A DNA stretch of 64,000 bases from Anaerolineae bacterium (GTDB lineage: Bacteria > Chloroflexota > Anaerolineae > 4572-78 > J111). The translations under genes and the position numbers were made by a program. Location: assembly GCA_023151115.1 (NCBI GenBank), contig JAKLJP010000006.1:124001-188000 (forward strand), given 5' to 3'. Below the pieces are notes generated by a model. It saw only the letters and a list, made by a program, of their open reading frames with translations, did not search any database and was not told the origin of the DNA. Below, piece after piece: positions 26,281 to 36,771 of this stretch (position 1 is its first letter; each line of letters starts with the position of its first letter).

Positions 26281-26292
26281 GATCAACAAGTC
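26281..26292. repeat. 12-bp direct repeat, right copy
   Basis: Exact second copy of GATCAACAAGTC, 16 bases after the SGNH stop codon; see the left copy at 25038. Confidence 0.6.
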
Positions 26293-26338
26293 GTCAAACC
26301 GTTAAAATTATTTCGGATTATTTAGCAGGCAGGTTACA

Positions 26339-27811
26339 ATGAAATCACAACTTTACCCCACAGAAGTCTCAAACTGGATTAATGGCCAAGAAGTTCCAGC
26401 AATCTCAGGTGAGTTATTTGACAAACTAAATCCGGCCAACGGTCAACGCTTGAGCCGGGTCGCCCGCTCCCACGCCGAAGATGTCCAGCAAGCCGTGACC
26501 GCCGCCAGGCAAGCCCAACCGGCCTGGGCCGACACTCCGGCGGTGCAGCGCGGCATGCTGCTGCACAAACTTGTGGTCGGGTTGCAAGCACGGCAAGAGG
26601 AGATTGCCCGCATTGTGGCCCTGGAAACCGGCAAATCCTACAAAGATGCCTACGGCGAAACAGGCGGGGCCATTGCCCTGGGCCTCTTTTACGCCAGCGA
26701 GGGCCAGCGGCTGTATGGCCGAACCACCACCAGCGGCACGGCCAACAAGTATGCCATGACCGTGCGCCAGCCCATCGGGGTGGCCGGCTTGATTATTGCC
26801 GCCAACACCCCTATCGCCAACGTGGCCTGGAAGATTTTCCCGGCTATGATTTGCGGCAATACAGCCATTTTGAAAGCAGCCGAAGACACACCGGCCACAG
26901 CCTGGATTGTCGGACAAATTGCCCAGGAAGTGGGCCTGCCGCCCGGTGTACTGAATATCATCCAGGGCTACGGTGAAGAAGCCGGCGCGCCTCTGGTTGA
27001 GCACCCTGATGTTGGTGTTATCAGCTTCACCGGCTCCACCGAAGTGGGTCGGCTTATCCAGCGCGCCGCCGGGGCGCGCCTGGCCCGAGTTTCGCTAGAA
27101 CTGGGCGGCAAAAATCCGCTGGTAGTTTGTGATGACGCCGACCTGGATAATGCAGCCAAATGGGTGCTGCTCTCCGCTTTTAGCAATGCCGGGCAGCGCT
27201 GCGCCTCGGGCAGCCGCATTATTATTTTTGACTCTATCTATGAGAAGTTTCGGGAGATGTTGGTCGAGCGCACCCAAATGCTCAAGCTTGGCCCCACCGA
27301 CGACGATGACCTGGGGCCGGTCATCAATGAAGGGCAGCTCAACAATATGCTGGCTTCGGTAGAACAGGCTCAGCAGCAAGGGGCCACTGTCCTGGTGGGG
27401 GGGACTCGCCTGACCGATCCTGAGCATCGCGCCGGGTTTTACATGGCCCCCACCCTGATTGAAAACGTTGACCCCCAGGCCGAAATTTCGGCGTGTGAGC
27501 TGTTTGGGCCAATTGCCATTTTGTATCGGGTCAAGGATTTTGACGAGGCGCTGCGGCTGGCCAATGACTCACCCTATGGCTTGACTGCTTGCATCCATAC
27601 CCGCAGTATCCACCGGGCCGTGCGTTTTTGCGATAAAGTACAGGCCGGCGTGGCTGTGGTCAACGCCGGCACCTATGGCAGCGAGCCGCACATGCCCTTT
27701 GGCGGTCTCAAACAATCCGGCAACGGCTCACGTGAGCCGGGAACCGAGGCCCTGGATATCTACTCAGAGTTAAAAGATATCTACATCAATATTGATCCCA
27801 GCCAACTGTAA
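26339..27811 (+). CDS. NAD(P)-dependent aldehyde dehydrogenase
   Basis: 490 residues, full-length ALDH superfamily member. It has GVAGLIIAANTPIANVAWK (cofactor and active-site Asn region, about 145-163), FTGSTEVGR (about 227-235), the general base Glu in LELGGKNP (about 250-257), the catalytic Cys in NAGQRCASGSR (about 284-294) and the C-terminal MPFGGLKQSGNGSREPG. It lies inside the ulosonate gene set, between the SDR and the CMP-sugar synthetase. That is unusual and suggests oxidation of a sugar aldehyde to an acid during synthesis of the precursor or product. Confidence 0.92.
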   Translation: MKSQLYPTEVSNWINGQEVPAISGELFDKLNPANGQRLSRVARSHAEDVQQAVTAARQAQPAWADTPAVQRGMLLHKLVVGLQARQEEIARIVALETGKSYKDAYGETGGAIALGLFYASEGQRLYGRTTTSGTANKYAMTVRQPIGVAGLIIAANTPIANVAWKIFPAMICGNTAILKAAEDTPATAWIVGQIAQEVGLPPGVLNIIQGYGEEAGAPLVEHPDVGVISFTGSTEVGRLIQRAAGARLARVSLELGGKNPLVVCDDADLDNAAKWVLLSAFSNAGQRCASGSRIIIFDSIYEKFREMLVERTQMLKLGPTDDDDLGPVINEGQLNNMLASVEQAQQQGATVLVGGTRLTDPEHRAGFYMAPTLIENVDPQAEISACELFGPIAILYRVKDFDEALRLANDSPYGLTACIHTRSIHRAVRFCDKVQAGVAVVNAGTYGSEPHMPFGGLKQSGNGSREPGTEALDIYSELKDIYINIDPSQL

Positions 27812-27822
27812 CGAGTTCAACC

Positions 27823-28596
27823 ATGCCAACACCCAGTATCATCGGCCTGATCCCGGCCCGGGCCGGTTCAAAACGACTCCCCGACAAGAATATTCGTCCG
27901 TTAGCCGGGCATCCGGTCATTGCCTACTCCATCGCCGCCGCTCTACAAAGTGGCATCTTTGCCGCGGTGATAGTCTCAACCGACTCTGAACAGTACGCCG
28001 CTATCGCTCGTTACTATGGCGCAGAAGTGCCTTTTTTGCGCCCCCCACAGATTGCCGGCGATCTTTCGCCCGATATTGAATGGATCGAATACACCCTCAA
28101 CCGATTGCACGATGAGGGTCGCGATTATGACTGTTTCAGTATTCTCCGGCCAACCAGCCCGTTCCGACAGGCTGAAACAATCCGGCGAGCCTGGCAAGCG
28201 TTCCTGGCCGAAGAGGGGGTTGACTCGCTGCGCGCCGTAGAGAAATGCAAGCAGCACCCCGGCAAAATGTGGGTGGTGCGCGGCCGCAGGATGATGCCCT
28301 TACTCCCCTTGAGTCCGCCAGAGCAGCCCTGGCACAGCAGCCAGTATCAATCGCTGCCGGAGGTTTACGTGCAGAACGCCAGCCTGGAAATGGCCTGGAG
28401 CCGGGTGATTTTTGAGGGGCGGACCATTGCCGGAAATGTGCTCATGCCTTTCTTCACGCAAGGGTACGAGGGGTTTGATGTCAACCAACCCTACGATTGG
28501 CGCTTGGCGGAAGAACTGGTTGCCAGCGGCCAGGCGACCCTGCCTCCTGTACCACAGACCCCTTATCCAGAAATAACTTTTAACAAAGAAATTTAA
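27823..28596 (+). CDS. neuA: CMP-ulosonic acid (acylneuraminate) cytidylyltransferase
   Basis: 257 residues. The GT-A-like nucleotidyltransferase start IIGLIPARAGSKRLPDKNIRPLAGHPVIAYSI holds the CTP-binding ARAGSKxLxxKN motif (11-24). VIVSTDSE and FSILRPTSPFR (about 102-112) follow, as in NeuA/KdsB-type enzymes. It activates the free ulosonic acid as a CMP sugar. The gene is 11 bases after aldehyde dehydrogenase and 17 bases before transketolase, so the group is one transcription unit. Exact substrate unknown. Confidence 0.88.
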   Translation: MPTPSIIGLIPARAGSKRLPDKNIRPLAGHPVIAYSIAAALQSGIFAAVIVSTDSEQYAAIARYYGAEVPFLRPPQIAGDLSPDIEWIEYTLNRLHDEGRDYDCFSILRPTSPFRQAETIRRAWQAFLAEEGVDSLRAVEKCKQHPGKMWVVRGRRMMPLLPLSPPEQPWHSSQYQSLPEVYVQNASLEMAWSRVIFEGRTIAGNVLMPFFTQGYEGFDVNQPYDWRLAEELVASGQATLPPVPQTPYPEITFNKEI

Positions 28597-28613
28597 AGAG
28601 AGTTTACGCATCT

Positions 28614-30611
28614 ATGGTTAATATTACCCTAATTCCCCGGTCAGAGTTTCAGCGTATCCACGCTGCCCCTATTGATTTGTATGCCAAACTGGCCCTCATC
28701 GCCGATATGTGCCGGGCCAATACCCTGGCTATGGTCAAGCGGGCCGGTTCCGGCCACCTCGGCTCAAGCTTTAGCGCCATGGATATTGTCACCTGGCTCT
28801 ATTATCAGCAGATGAATACTGCCCAACTCGGCATTTCGCACCCCGACCGGGATATTTACTTCTCCTCCAAAGGCCACGACGTTCCCGGCCTGTATTCGGT
28901 GTTATATTCCCTGGGTATTGTACCCGAAGAAAAATTGCTCAAACTGCGCCGCTTTGGCGGCCTGGATGGGCACCCTGATGTAGGCATCTCTGGCATCGAG
29001 GCCAACTCTGGTTCGCTGGGCATGGGCATCTCCAAAGGTCGGGGGATGGCCTGGGCCAAGCGGTTGTTGGGTCGTTCGGGTGATGTTTTTGTTATGACGG
29101 GGGATGGGGAACTGCAAGAAGGACAAAACTACGAAGCTTTACAAACGGCAGTTCATCAGCAGGTTGGCAATTTAACCATCATCATTGACAACAACAAAGT
29201 ACAGTCGGATAAACAAGTCTGTGAAATTGTTGACCTGGGCGACCTCAAACAAAAGCTGCAAGCCTTTGGCTGGCATGTGGCCCGCTGCGACGGCCATGAT
29301 TTTGAAGCGTTGCAGGCGGTCTTCGAGGAGTTCAAAACCGTCACCCATAAACCCAAAGCCCTCATCGCCGATACCCTCAAAGGGCGAGGCGTCTCTTTTA
29401 TGGAGCATCCGGCGGCCTTAAAAATTAGTGGCGGCTTGTATCCCTGGCACGCCGGGGCGCCCGATGATGCTTCGTTTACGGCAGCTTATGACGAATTGAT
29501 CGAGCGGGTCAACAGCCGGTTGGCCGATTTGAAGCTTGAGAGCCTAACCCTGCAAGCCATCCCCCCTGAAGAAAAGTCAACCGTTCAGACCCTCGGCGCG
29601 CTGAACTTGCTGGGTGAGCCGGTCAGTGAGGCGGCCCGTGATAAACTTGCCGCCGGAGTATCCGATGAATACGTGGCCGAAGCATTTGGCCAGGCCCTGG
29701 TAGAACTGGCGGCTCAACGCTCTGACCTGGTAGTACTGGATGGCGATTTGGCTGCTGATTGTCGCATTCGTAAATTTGAATTGGCCTACCCCGACCGTTT
29801 TATCGAGAACGGTATTGCCGAACAGGATATGGTTTCGATGGCCGGCGGTCTGGCCCGGCAGGGATTACTGCCGGTGGTCAACTCGTTTGCCAGTTTTTTG
29901 GCCGCTCGGGCCAACGAGCAAATTTACAACAATGCCAGTGAAAAAAGCAAAATCATTTATGCCTGCCACTATGCCGGGCTTATTCCGGCTGGGCCGGGCA
30001 AATCGCACCAGAGTATCCGTGACATCTCCCTGTTTGGAGCGCTGCCTAATTGTGTGATTATCCAGCCCGGTACCGCCGCTGAAACCAAATTGGCAGTGGA
30101 GTACTGTGTCAACCAAGCTGAGGAAAATTGTGTACTGCGCCTGGTCATTGGTCCTTCACCGCGCAAGATTACTTTGCCGGAAAATTACAACTTCACCCTG
30201 GGGCAGGGCGTGGCCCTGAGCGAAGGACAGGGCGCCTTGCTGTTTGCCTATGGCCCGGTGATGCTGCACGAGGCGCTGCTGGCCAGCGAATTACTGGCCG
30301 AGCGAAATTTTGGCCTCAAAGTAGTTAACATGCCCTGGCTGAATCGGGTGGATGCGGCCTGGTTAGCGCAAGTGGTCAGCCCCTACCCCACTGTTTATGT
30401 GCTTGAAGACCATGCTCCAGTCGGCGGCCTGGGCGACTTTTTATTGAATGTTTTGATGGCAGCCGATTTACTCAATGGACGAAAACTGCATAAATTTGCG
30501 GTGGAAGGTTATCCAGCCTGCGGCACGCCGGCTCAGGCGCTTAAATTCCACCATCTGGATGGCCTCTCGCTGGGCGAACAAATTTTACAGCGCAGCCGGG
30601 GAAATGCCTAA
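28614..30611 (+). CDS. transketolase (single-chain, locus-specific)
   Basis: 665 residues with the N- and C-terminal transketolase parts in one chain. Thiamine diphosphate and sugar-binding motifs include RAGSGHLGSSFSAMD (about 43-57), KGHDVPGLYSVLYSLG, MTGDGELQEGQNYEAL (about 162-177) and IIIDNNKVQ. The second half has VLDGDLAADCR, IENGIAEQDMVSMAGGLAR with the catalytic Glu, and FASFLAARANEQI. The enzyme moves two-carbon ketol units between sugar phosphates. Placement directly after the CMP-sugar synthetase implies it makes a dedicated sugar precursor, or a branched sugar, for the surface glycan rather than serving central metabolism. Confidence 0.9.
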   Translation: MVNITLIPRSEFQRIHAAPIDLYAKLALIADMCRANTLAMVKRAGSGHLGSSFSAMDIVTWLYYQQMNTAQLGISHPDRDIYFSSKGHDVPGLYSVLYSLGIVPEEKLLKLRRFGGLDGHPDVGISGIEANSGSLGMGISKGRGMAWAKRLLGRSGDVFVMTGDGELQEGQNYEALQTAVHQQVGNLTIIIDNNKVQSDKQVCEIVDLGDLKQKLQAFGWHVARCDGHDFEALQAVFEEFKTVTHKPKALIADTLKGRGVSFMEHPAALKISGGLYPWHAGAPDDASFTAAYDELIERVNSRLADLKLESLTLQAIPPEEKSTVQTLGALNLLGEPVSEAARDKLAAGVSDEYVAEAFGQALVELAAQRSDLVVLDGDLAADCRIRKFELAYPDRFIENGIAEQDMVSMAGGLARQGLLPVVNSFASFLAARANEQIYNNASEKSKIIYACHYAGLIPAGPGKSHQSIRDISLFGALPNCVIIQPGTAAETKLAVEYCVNQAEENCVLRLVIGPSPRKITLPENYNFTLGQGVALSEGQGALLFAYGPVMLHEALLASELLAERNFGLKVVNMPWLNRVDAAWLAQVVSPYPTVYVLEDHAPVGGLGDFLLNVLMAADLLNGRKLHKFAVEGYPACGTPAQALKFHHLDGLSLGEQILQRSRGNA

Positions 30612-30614
30612 ACC

Positions 30615-32312
30615 ATGCTCAAACGGGATGTCAAACAGGCCCTTAAACGCACGGTCAGGCGGGTACGGCGAAAATTGCCCCAGGCAATCAAACCAGATTG
30701 GACCGACTTACTCAAGTCTGACCAGGCGACCTGGCGGAAATATAGGGAGAACGCCCAAAATGGCCCTCTGGTTTTAATTGCCACCAGTACCGGCGGCCAC
30801 CGTGCGGTGAGTCCCATTGAAAGCCTGCTAGCCATTGCCCTGACTCTCCGGGGAGCCAATGTTCACATCCTGTTATGTGATCGGTTTTTACCAGCCTGCT
30901 CTCAAGCGGTTAATATTGAATTTTGGAGCCAGGCCGAGTTTGTTAATCACGGGCCAAAATCGTTGTGTGACGACTGCTTTTACGCCGGCTTGGCGGTGTT
31001 TGAGCCGCTGGAATTGCCCATCCATACTTATAACGAATGGGTAACCCCTGAGGAACAATCATCTGCCCTAAATTTGTCTTGCTCCGTGCCCCAAACAGAA
31101 ATCCAAAATTTCCGCCTGGACGGTCTGAAAGTTGGCGAACACGCCTTGGCGGGAGCATTAAAATTTTTTGCCAAAGGTAGCCTGGACGACGAGCCTTTTG
31201 CTGAAGCTGTTTTGCGACGATATTTGCAGGCCTCGCTTCTGACTGTTTATGCTATGCAGAACTTGCTGCAAACATATCCTTTCGCTTCATCGTGTTTTAA
31301 TCACGGCATCTATGTTCCGCAGGGGTTAATCGGCGAGGTGTTACGCCAGCACAACGTCGCCGTGACCACCTGGAATCCGGCCTATCGCAAACAATGTTTT
31401 ATTTTCAGTCATGGCGATACTTATCATCACACCTTGATGTCTGAACCAACATCCGCTTGGGAAAACATTCCCTGGAATGCTGCTCTGGAAACCAAGCTCA
31501 TGGATTATCTAAAGAGTCGTTGGTATGGCACGCAGGATTGGATTTGGTTTCATGAGAAACCCAGAGATGACTTGGCCGCCATTGCCCAAGAGATGGGCCT
31601 TGATTTGTCCAGGCCCACCATCGGCCTACTGACCAATGTTATCTGGGATGCTCAACTGCATTACCCGGCTAACGCCTTTCCCAGTATGCTGGAGTGGATC
31701 ATTCAAACCGTTCAATACTTCATCAACCGGCCAGAGTTACAACTGGTCATTCGGGTGCATCCGGCTGAGATTCGCGGCTGGCTGCCGTCGCGCCAACTTG
31801 TCGCCGATGAAATCCGTAAAGCCTTTCCAGAGCTGCCCGCCAACATTATCGTTATCCCCCCGGAAAGTCAGATTAGCACCTATGCCGTGATGATGCAGTG
31901 TGATAGCGTCATCATTTATGGCACCAAAACCGGGGTCGAGCTGTCAAGCCTGGGTATCCCCATCATTGTGGCCGGCGAAGCCTGGATTCGCAACAAAGGC
32001 ATCACTCATGATGCCCAAACCGCCGCTGAGTATTTTTCCATACTTGATCGGCTCCCCTTGCAAAAATCGTTAGATGAAGCGACAACACGCCGGGCACGCC
32101 TGTATGCTTATCACTTTTTCTTTCGCCGCATGATTCCTCTGTCGGTCATGAAGCCGGTAACAGGCTGGCCACCCTATGAGGTTCAGCTTACCCAATTGGA
32201 CGAACTTCTCCCAGGTCGTGATCCTGGCCTTGATGTTATCTGTGATGGCATTTTGCAGGGTAGTGATTTCATCTATAAAGATGAGGAACTATATCGAGTA
32301 ACAGACGAGTGA
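30615..32312 (+). CDS. large KpsC/KpsS-like capsule glycosyltransferase candidate, copy 2
   Basis: 565 residues, paralogue of the 14468-16201 product along its whole length. Shared motifs include GVELSSLGIPIIVAGEAWIRNKG, FNHGIYVPQGLIGEV, SHGDTYHHTL and LTNVIWDAQLHYPANAFPSM. The first domain starts VLIATSTGGHRAVSP, and the C-terminal loop IIYGTKTGVEL resembles the CMP-Kdo-binding region of capsule transferases. It is 3 bases after the transketolase, at the end of the ulosonate set, which fits a transferase of that sugar (inference). It also overlaps the next start (GTGA). Confidence 0.65.
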   Translation: MLKRDVKQALKRTVRRVRRKLPQAIKPDWTDLLKSDQATWRKYRENAQNGPLVLIATSTGGHRAVSPIESLLAIALTLRGANVHILLCDRFLPACSQAVNIEFWSQAEFVNHGPKSLCDDCFYAGLAVFEPLELPIHTYNEWVTPEEQSSALNLSCSVPQTEIQNFRLDGLKVGEHALAGALKFFAKGSLDDEPFAEAVLRRYLQASLLTVYAMQNLLQTYPFASSCFNHGIYVPQGLIGEVLRQHNVAVTTWNPAYRKQCFIFSHGDTYHHTLMSEPTSAWENIPWNAALETKLMDYLKSRWYGTQDWIWFHEKPRDDLAAIAQEMGLDLSRPTIGLLTNVIWDAQLHYPANAFPSMLEWIIQTVQYFINRPELQLVIRVHPAEIRGWLPSRQLVADEIRKAFPELPANIIVIPPESQISTYAVMMQCDSVIIYGTKTGVELSSLGIPIIVAGEAWIRNKGITHDAQTAAEYFSILDRLPLQKSLDEATTRRARLYAYHFFFRRMIPLSVMKPVTGWPPYEVQLTQLDELLPGRDPGLDVICDGILQGSDFIYKDEELYRVTDE

Positions 32313-33511
32313 GCATCAGCAAAATTCTCTGCACAACCACCAGTTATCCACCCGCCGTGGGTGGAGCGCAGTTGCATACCCATGAGGTACTTAAGCGCTT
32401 AACAGATCGCCACTCTATTCAGGTTATCACTCATTGGGACGAAAATAGGACTGATTGGCTGCTGGGTACCACCCTGAAGGCTCCGGTAGAACCAAAATCT
32501 TATATCATTGAGGGAATTCCGGTTGAACTAATTACTTTAACTTCTAATGAACGTCGCCGATTGTTTCCCTATGTATTGGGTTACTACGCCTTCAAACCTT
32601 TGGCTATTCGCCATATTGCCCAGGCATTTGCAGTCAAAATGGAACGGTTTGCCCAAAACTGCGATTTGATTCATAACGCCCGTATTGGTCGCGAGCCACT
32701 CAGCTTTGCTTCTCTACAAGTCGCTCGGCAACTTGATATTCCCTTTATCTTTGTGCCCTATCACCACCCCCGCTGGGTAGGCTGGAACTACTGGGAATAT
32801 CTCAAGTTATACCGCCAAGCGGATGCTCTCATTGCCCTTACCCGCGCCGAAAAAGAAATCTTAATCGAACTGGGGGTAGACGAAAGGCGAATTTTTGTGA
32901 CCGGTATGGGCCCTATTCTGGCTGACAGCGCCAATCCTGATCGTTTCAGACAGAATTTAAATTTGCCGGCGCAAGTTCCACTTATTTTATTCTTGGGTCA
33001 AAAGTATCGTTATAAAGGAATTGAAACGCTGGCGGCAGCGGCTAAACAGGTCTGGACCCACTGGCCGGAAGCGCATTTTCTGTTTATTGGCCCGCGCACA
33101 TCCTTCTCTAAAAAGTTCTTTGCCCGGCAGCAGGACCAGCGATTGGTTGAAGTAGGAACGGTTGATTTGCAGACCAAAACCGATGCCCTGGCCGCCTGTA
33201 CTTTATTGTGTTTACCCTCTACCCAGGAAAGTTTTGGCGGTGTATTCACCGAAGCCTGGCTGCTAGGCAAACCGGTAATTGGCGCGGATATCCCGGCTAT
33301 CCGTGAAGTTATTGACGACGAGGTGAATGGTTACCTGACTCTACCCCAAGCTGAAGCTATTGCCACTAAAATTTGTTTCTTACTAGACAACCCAGCGGTG
33401 GCCCAAAAGTTAGGGCAGGCCGGCCGGGCCAAAACATTAGCACATTATACCTGGGAAAAGCTGGCTCAAAAGACAGAAGAAATATATACTAAGGTGCGGC
33501 AAGGAGCTTGA
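32309..33511 (+). CDS. GT4-type glycosyltransferase
   Basis: 400 residues from a GTG overlapping the previous stop. Donor-independent start KILCTTTSYPPAVGGAQLHTHEVLKRL (4-30) with the GG loop of GT4 enzymes. The C-terminal half has LILFLGQKYRYKGIETLAAAAKQV, LCLPSTQESFGGVFTEAWLLGKPVIGADIPAIREVI (about 292-327) with the E(x7)E element. It likely adds a hexose or deoxyhexose to the repeat unit, possibly fucose from the next gene's product. Confidence 0.9.
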   Translation: MSISKILCTTTSYPPAVGGAQLHTHEVLKRLTDRHSIQVITHWDENRTDWLLGTTLKAPVEPKSYIIEGIPVELITLTSNERRRLFPYVLGYYAFKPLAIRHIAQAFAVKMERFAQNCDLIHNARIGREPLSFASLQVARQLDIPFIFVPYHHPRWVGWNYWEYLKLYRQADALIALTRAEKEILIELGVDERRIFVTGMGPILADSANPDRFRQNLNLPAQVPLILFLGQKYRYKGIETLAAAAKQVWTHWPEAHFLFIGPRTSFSKKFFARQQDQRLVEVGTVDLQTKTDALAACTLLCLPSTQESFGGVFTEAWLLGKPVIGADIPAIREVIDDEVNGYLTLPQAEAIATKICFLLDNPAVAQKLGQAGRAKTLAHYTWEKLAQKTEEIYTKVRQGA

Positions 33512-33515
33512 GTAA

Positions 33516-34475
<960 letters not shown>

Positions 34476-34492
34476 AGTTGGGACATTGAGCA

Positions 34493-35266
34493 GTGGAGAG
34501 CGACATTCGCCGGGTCAACATCCTTGGCGTCGGCATTAGCGCGATGACTATGCCGCAGGCTGTAAACCAGGTTGCCCAGTGGATAGACAGCCGGACCTGC
34601 CATTATATCTCTGTTTGCACCGTCCATACCGTTATGGAATGTCGGCGGGATGAACACGTGCGCCGCGCCGTCAACGCCGCCGGGCTGGCCACCCCCGATG
34701 GCATGCCTCTGGTCTGGTTGAGCCGCTGGTGGGGTCGCTGTCCGGTTACCCGTGTTTACGGCCCTGACTTGATGTTAGCTTTGTGTCATCTCTCGGTTGA
34801 GCGGGGCTATAGCCATTACTTTTATGGCGGCGCAGCCGGCATCCCCGAACTCCTGGCCGAAAATTTAGAGCAGCGCTTCCCCGGCTTAAAAGTAGCCGGA
34901 GCCTACTCGCCCCCTTTTCGCCCCCTAACCCCGGCCGAAGAGTCTCAAATCATCACCCAGATTAATCAAACCACTCCCGATATCATCTGGGTAGGCTTAG
35001 GCACACCCAAGCAAGATTTATGGATGGCCGCCCACCGCCCTCAATTAACCGCGCCGGTGCTGATCGGGGTGGGCGCAGCGTTTGATTTTCACACAGGCCG
35101 TATTCCCCAGGCCCCCCGTTGGATGCAGCAAAACGGCCTGGAATGGCTCTTTCGGCTTTGGCAAGAACCCCGCCGCTTGTGGTATCGCTATCTGGTCTAC
35201 AACCCTCTGTTTATCGCCCTCGTTTTAGCTCAGACGTTGGGGATACGGCGCTTCTCCCTTGAGTAA
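34493..35266 (+). CDS. WecG/TagA/CpsF-family glycosyltransferase (GT26)
   Basis: 257 residues from GTG. Family markers: VNILGVGISAMTMPQAVNQV (about 8-27), the TPDGMPLVW loop (about 65-73), VYGPDLMLAL, YFYGGAAGIPELLAENL and IIWVGLGTPKQDLWMAAHRP (about 163-182), then GVGAAFDFHTGRIPQAPRWMQQNGLEWLFRL. It usually transfers the second sugar (ManNAcA or similar) onto an undecaprenyl-linked first sugar. This fits the initiating transferase encoded next. Confidence 0.93.
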   Translation: MESDIRRVNILGVGISAMTMPQAVNQVAQWIDSRTCHYISVCTVHTVMECRRDEHVRRAVNAAGLATPDGMPLVWLSRWWGRCPVTRVYGPDLMLALCHLSVERGYSHYFYGGAAGIPELLAENLEQRFPGLKVAGAYSPPFRPLTPAEESQIITQINQTTPDIIWVGLGTPKQDLWMAAHRPQLTAPVLIGVGAAFDFHTGRIPQAPRWMQQNGLEWLFRLWQEPRRLWYRYLVYNPLFIALVLAQTLGIRRFSLE

Positions 35267-35291
35267 CCACCAAAAATGTTTCTTCTTTTTT

Positions 35292-35321
35292 TTGGCGTAG
35301 ATGTTTCGACTTGAGTATAAT
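35292..35321 (+). promoter_or_regulatory. sigma70-type promoter for the initiating transferase gene
   Basis: TATAAT at 35316-35321 with TTGGCG at 35292-35297 and an 18-bp spacer. It lies in the 89-base gap before the gene at 35356, which suggests separate expression of the initiating transferase. Confidence 0.5.
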
Positions 35322-35355
35322 AGAGGGGTTAGCAGTGATGCAAGGGAAATGAGCT

Positions 35356-36756
35356 ATGTTCAAGCGGGCCGGTTTTAGTTTAGTTCTGCTGCTGGGTGAC
35401 ATCATTACCATAATGCTGTCCCTGGTGGTAGCCACCTGGCTGCGTCCCCTCCTGGAAATTGGGAAACCCCTGTTGGCAACTAATGCCTTGCTGCCCTGGC
35501 CGGTTTATGGGCTGGTACTTCTCATTTGGAGTCTCGGCTTTATTTTGCTCGATGTCTACCATCTACAAAAAAACTTGCGCCCCCTTGACGAAATCCAGCG
35601 ACTTGTCTCCGCCCACGCCGCCACCACCCTGGCCTTTGCCGGCGCCCTCTACTTCTCCTTCCGCGATATTTCCCGCCTCCAGGTGCTCTATTTTGCCCTG
35701 ATTAGCCTATTTTTTCTGTTAACCTATCGCCTGACCTTTCGTCTCTTTTTGCGCTTCTTCGGCCAAAACCGCTACGGCGCCCGCCGAGTTCTGATTGTCG
35801 GCGCAGGCCGGGCCGGGCATCAGGTCGGCCAGATGGTCATTCAAAATAGTTGGACCGGTCTCAAACTGGTTGGCTTTATGGATGATAATCCTCAAGCCGA
35901 CACCCTCGGCTACCCCCATCTTGGCTCACTCGACCGCTGTATCGAGGTGGTGCAGACGCAGCGGGTCAACGAAATTATCTTCACCCTGCCTCGCTACGCC
36001 CACGATAAACTGGCTAACCTGGTCGCAGCCCTCGATACCCTTAAAGTCAATGTCCGAGTGATGCCCAACTTTATGGATTTGGTTTTTCTGCGTTCCGAGG
36101 TCGAAAACCTGGGCGGGATGCCCCTGGTGACCCTGCGCGAACCGGCCCTTGATCCCCTCCAGCGGCTCATCAAACGCACCTTTGATTTGCTTGTGGGTGG
36201 AGTTGGACTGATCCTGGCTCTGCCGGTGATGGGTCTGATTGCCTTACTCATCAAGTTTGACTCCCCAGGCCCGATTATCTTTAAACAACAACGGGCCGGC
36301 GAAAATGGCCGGCCCTTCAATATGTACAAATTTCGGACCATGGTTCACGATGCCGAGGCCCGGCACAGCGAACTTATCCGGCAAACCGATGTCGGCCTGC
36401 CTATCCACAAGTTTTATGATGACCCTCGGGTGACTCACTTTGGCCGCTTTTTACGCCGCACCAGCCTGGATGAACTCCCCCAATTGGTTAATGTCCTCAG
36501 AGGGGAAATGAGCCTGGTTGGACCCCGCCCCGAACTACCCTGGCTGGTAGACAGGTACAAACCCTGGCAGCGCAAACGGTTTGAAGTGCCTCAAGGTTTG
36601 ACCGGCTGGTGGCAGGTCAATGGCCGTTCTGATAAACTGATGCACCTCCACACCGAGGAAGATTTGTATTACATCAAGCATTACTCCCTATGGCTCGACA
36701 TCCAAATCTTGTGCCGCACCCTCAAAGCCGTCATTGACCGCCGCGGCGCGTTTTAG
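35356..36756 (+). CDS. polyprenyl-phosphate sugar phosphotransferase (WbaP/EpsE type)
   Basis: 466 residues. It starts the glycan by moving a sugar 1-phosphate to undecaprenyl phosphate. Four to five membrane helices cover about 1-130, followed by a CoA/NAD-binding-like domain ([17 protein letters not shown], about 149-165). From about 270 comes the bacterial sugar transferase domain with another membrane helix ([27 protein letters not shown]), [55 protein letters not shown] and [13 protein letters not shown]. It closes the polysaccharide locus. Confidence 0.94.
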   Translation: MFKRAGFSLVLLLGDIITIMLSLVVATWLRPLLEIGKPLLATNALLPWPVYGLVLLIWSLGFILLDVYHLQKNLRPLDEIQRLVSAHAATTLAFAGALYFSFRDISRLQVLYFALISLFFLLTYRLTFRLFLRFFGQNRYGARRVLIVGAGRAGHQVGQMVIQNSWTGLKLVGFMDDNPQADTLGYPHLGSLDRCIEVVQTQRVNEIIFTLPRYAHDKLANLVAALDTLKVNVRVMPNFMDLVFLRSEVENLGGMPLVTLREPALDPLQRLIKRTFDLLVGGVGLILALPVMGLIALLIKFDSPGPIIFKQQRAGENGRPFNMYKFRTMVHDAEARHSELIRQTDVGLPIHKFYDDPRVTHFGRFLRRTSLDELPQLVNVLRGEMSLVGPRPELPWLVDRYKPWQRKRFEVPQGLTGWWQVNGRSDKLMHLHTEEDLYYIKHYSLWLDIQILCRTLKAVIDRRGAF

Positions 36757-36771
36757 AAATTTTCTAAGGAA

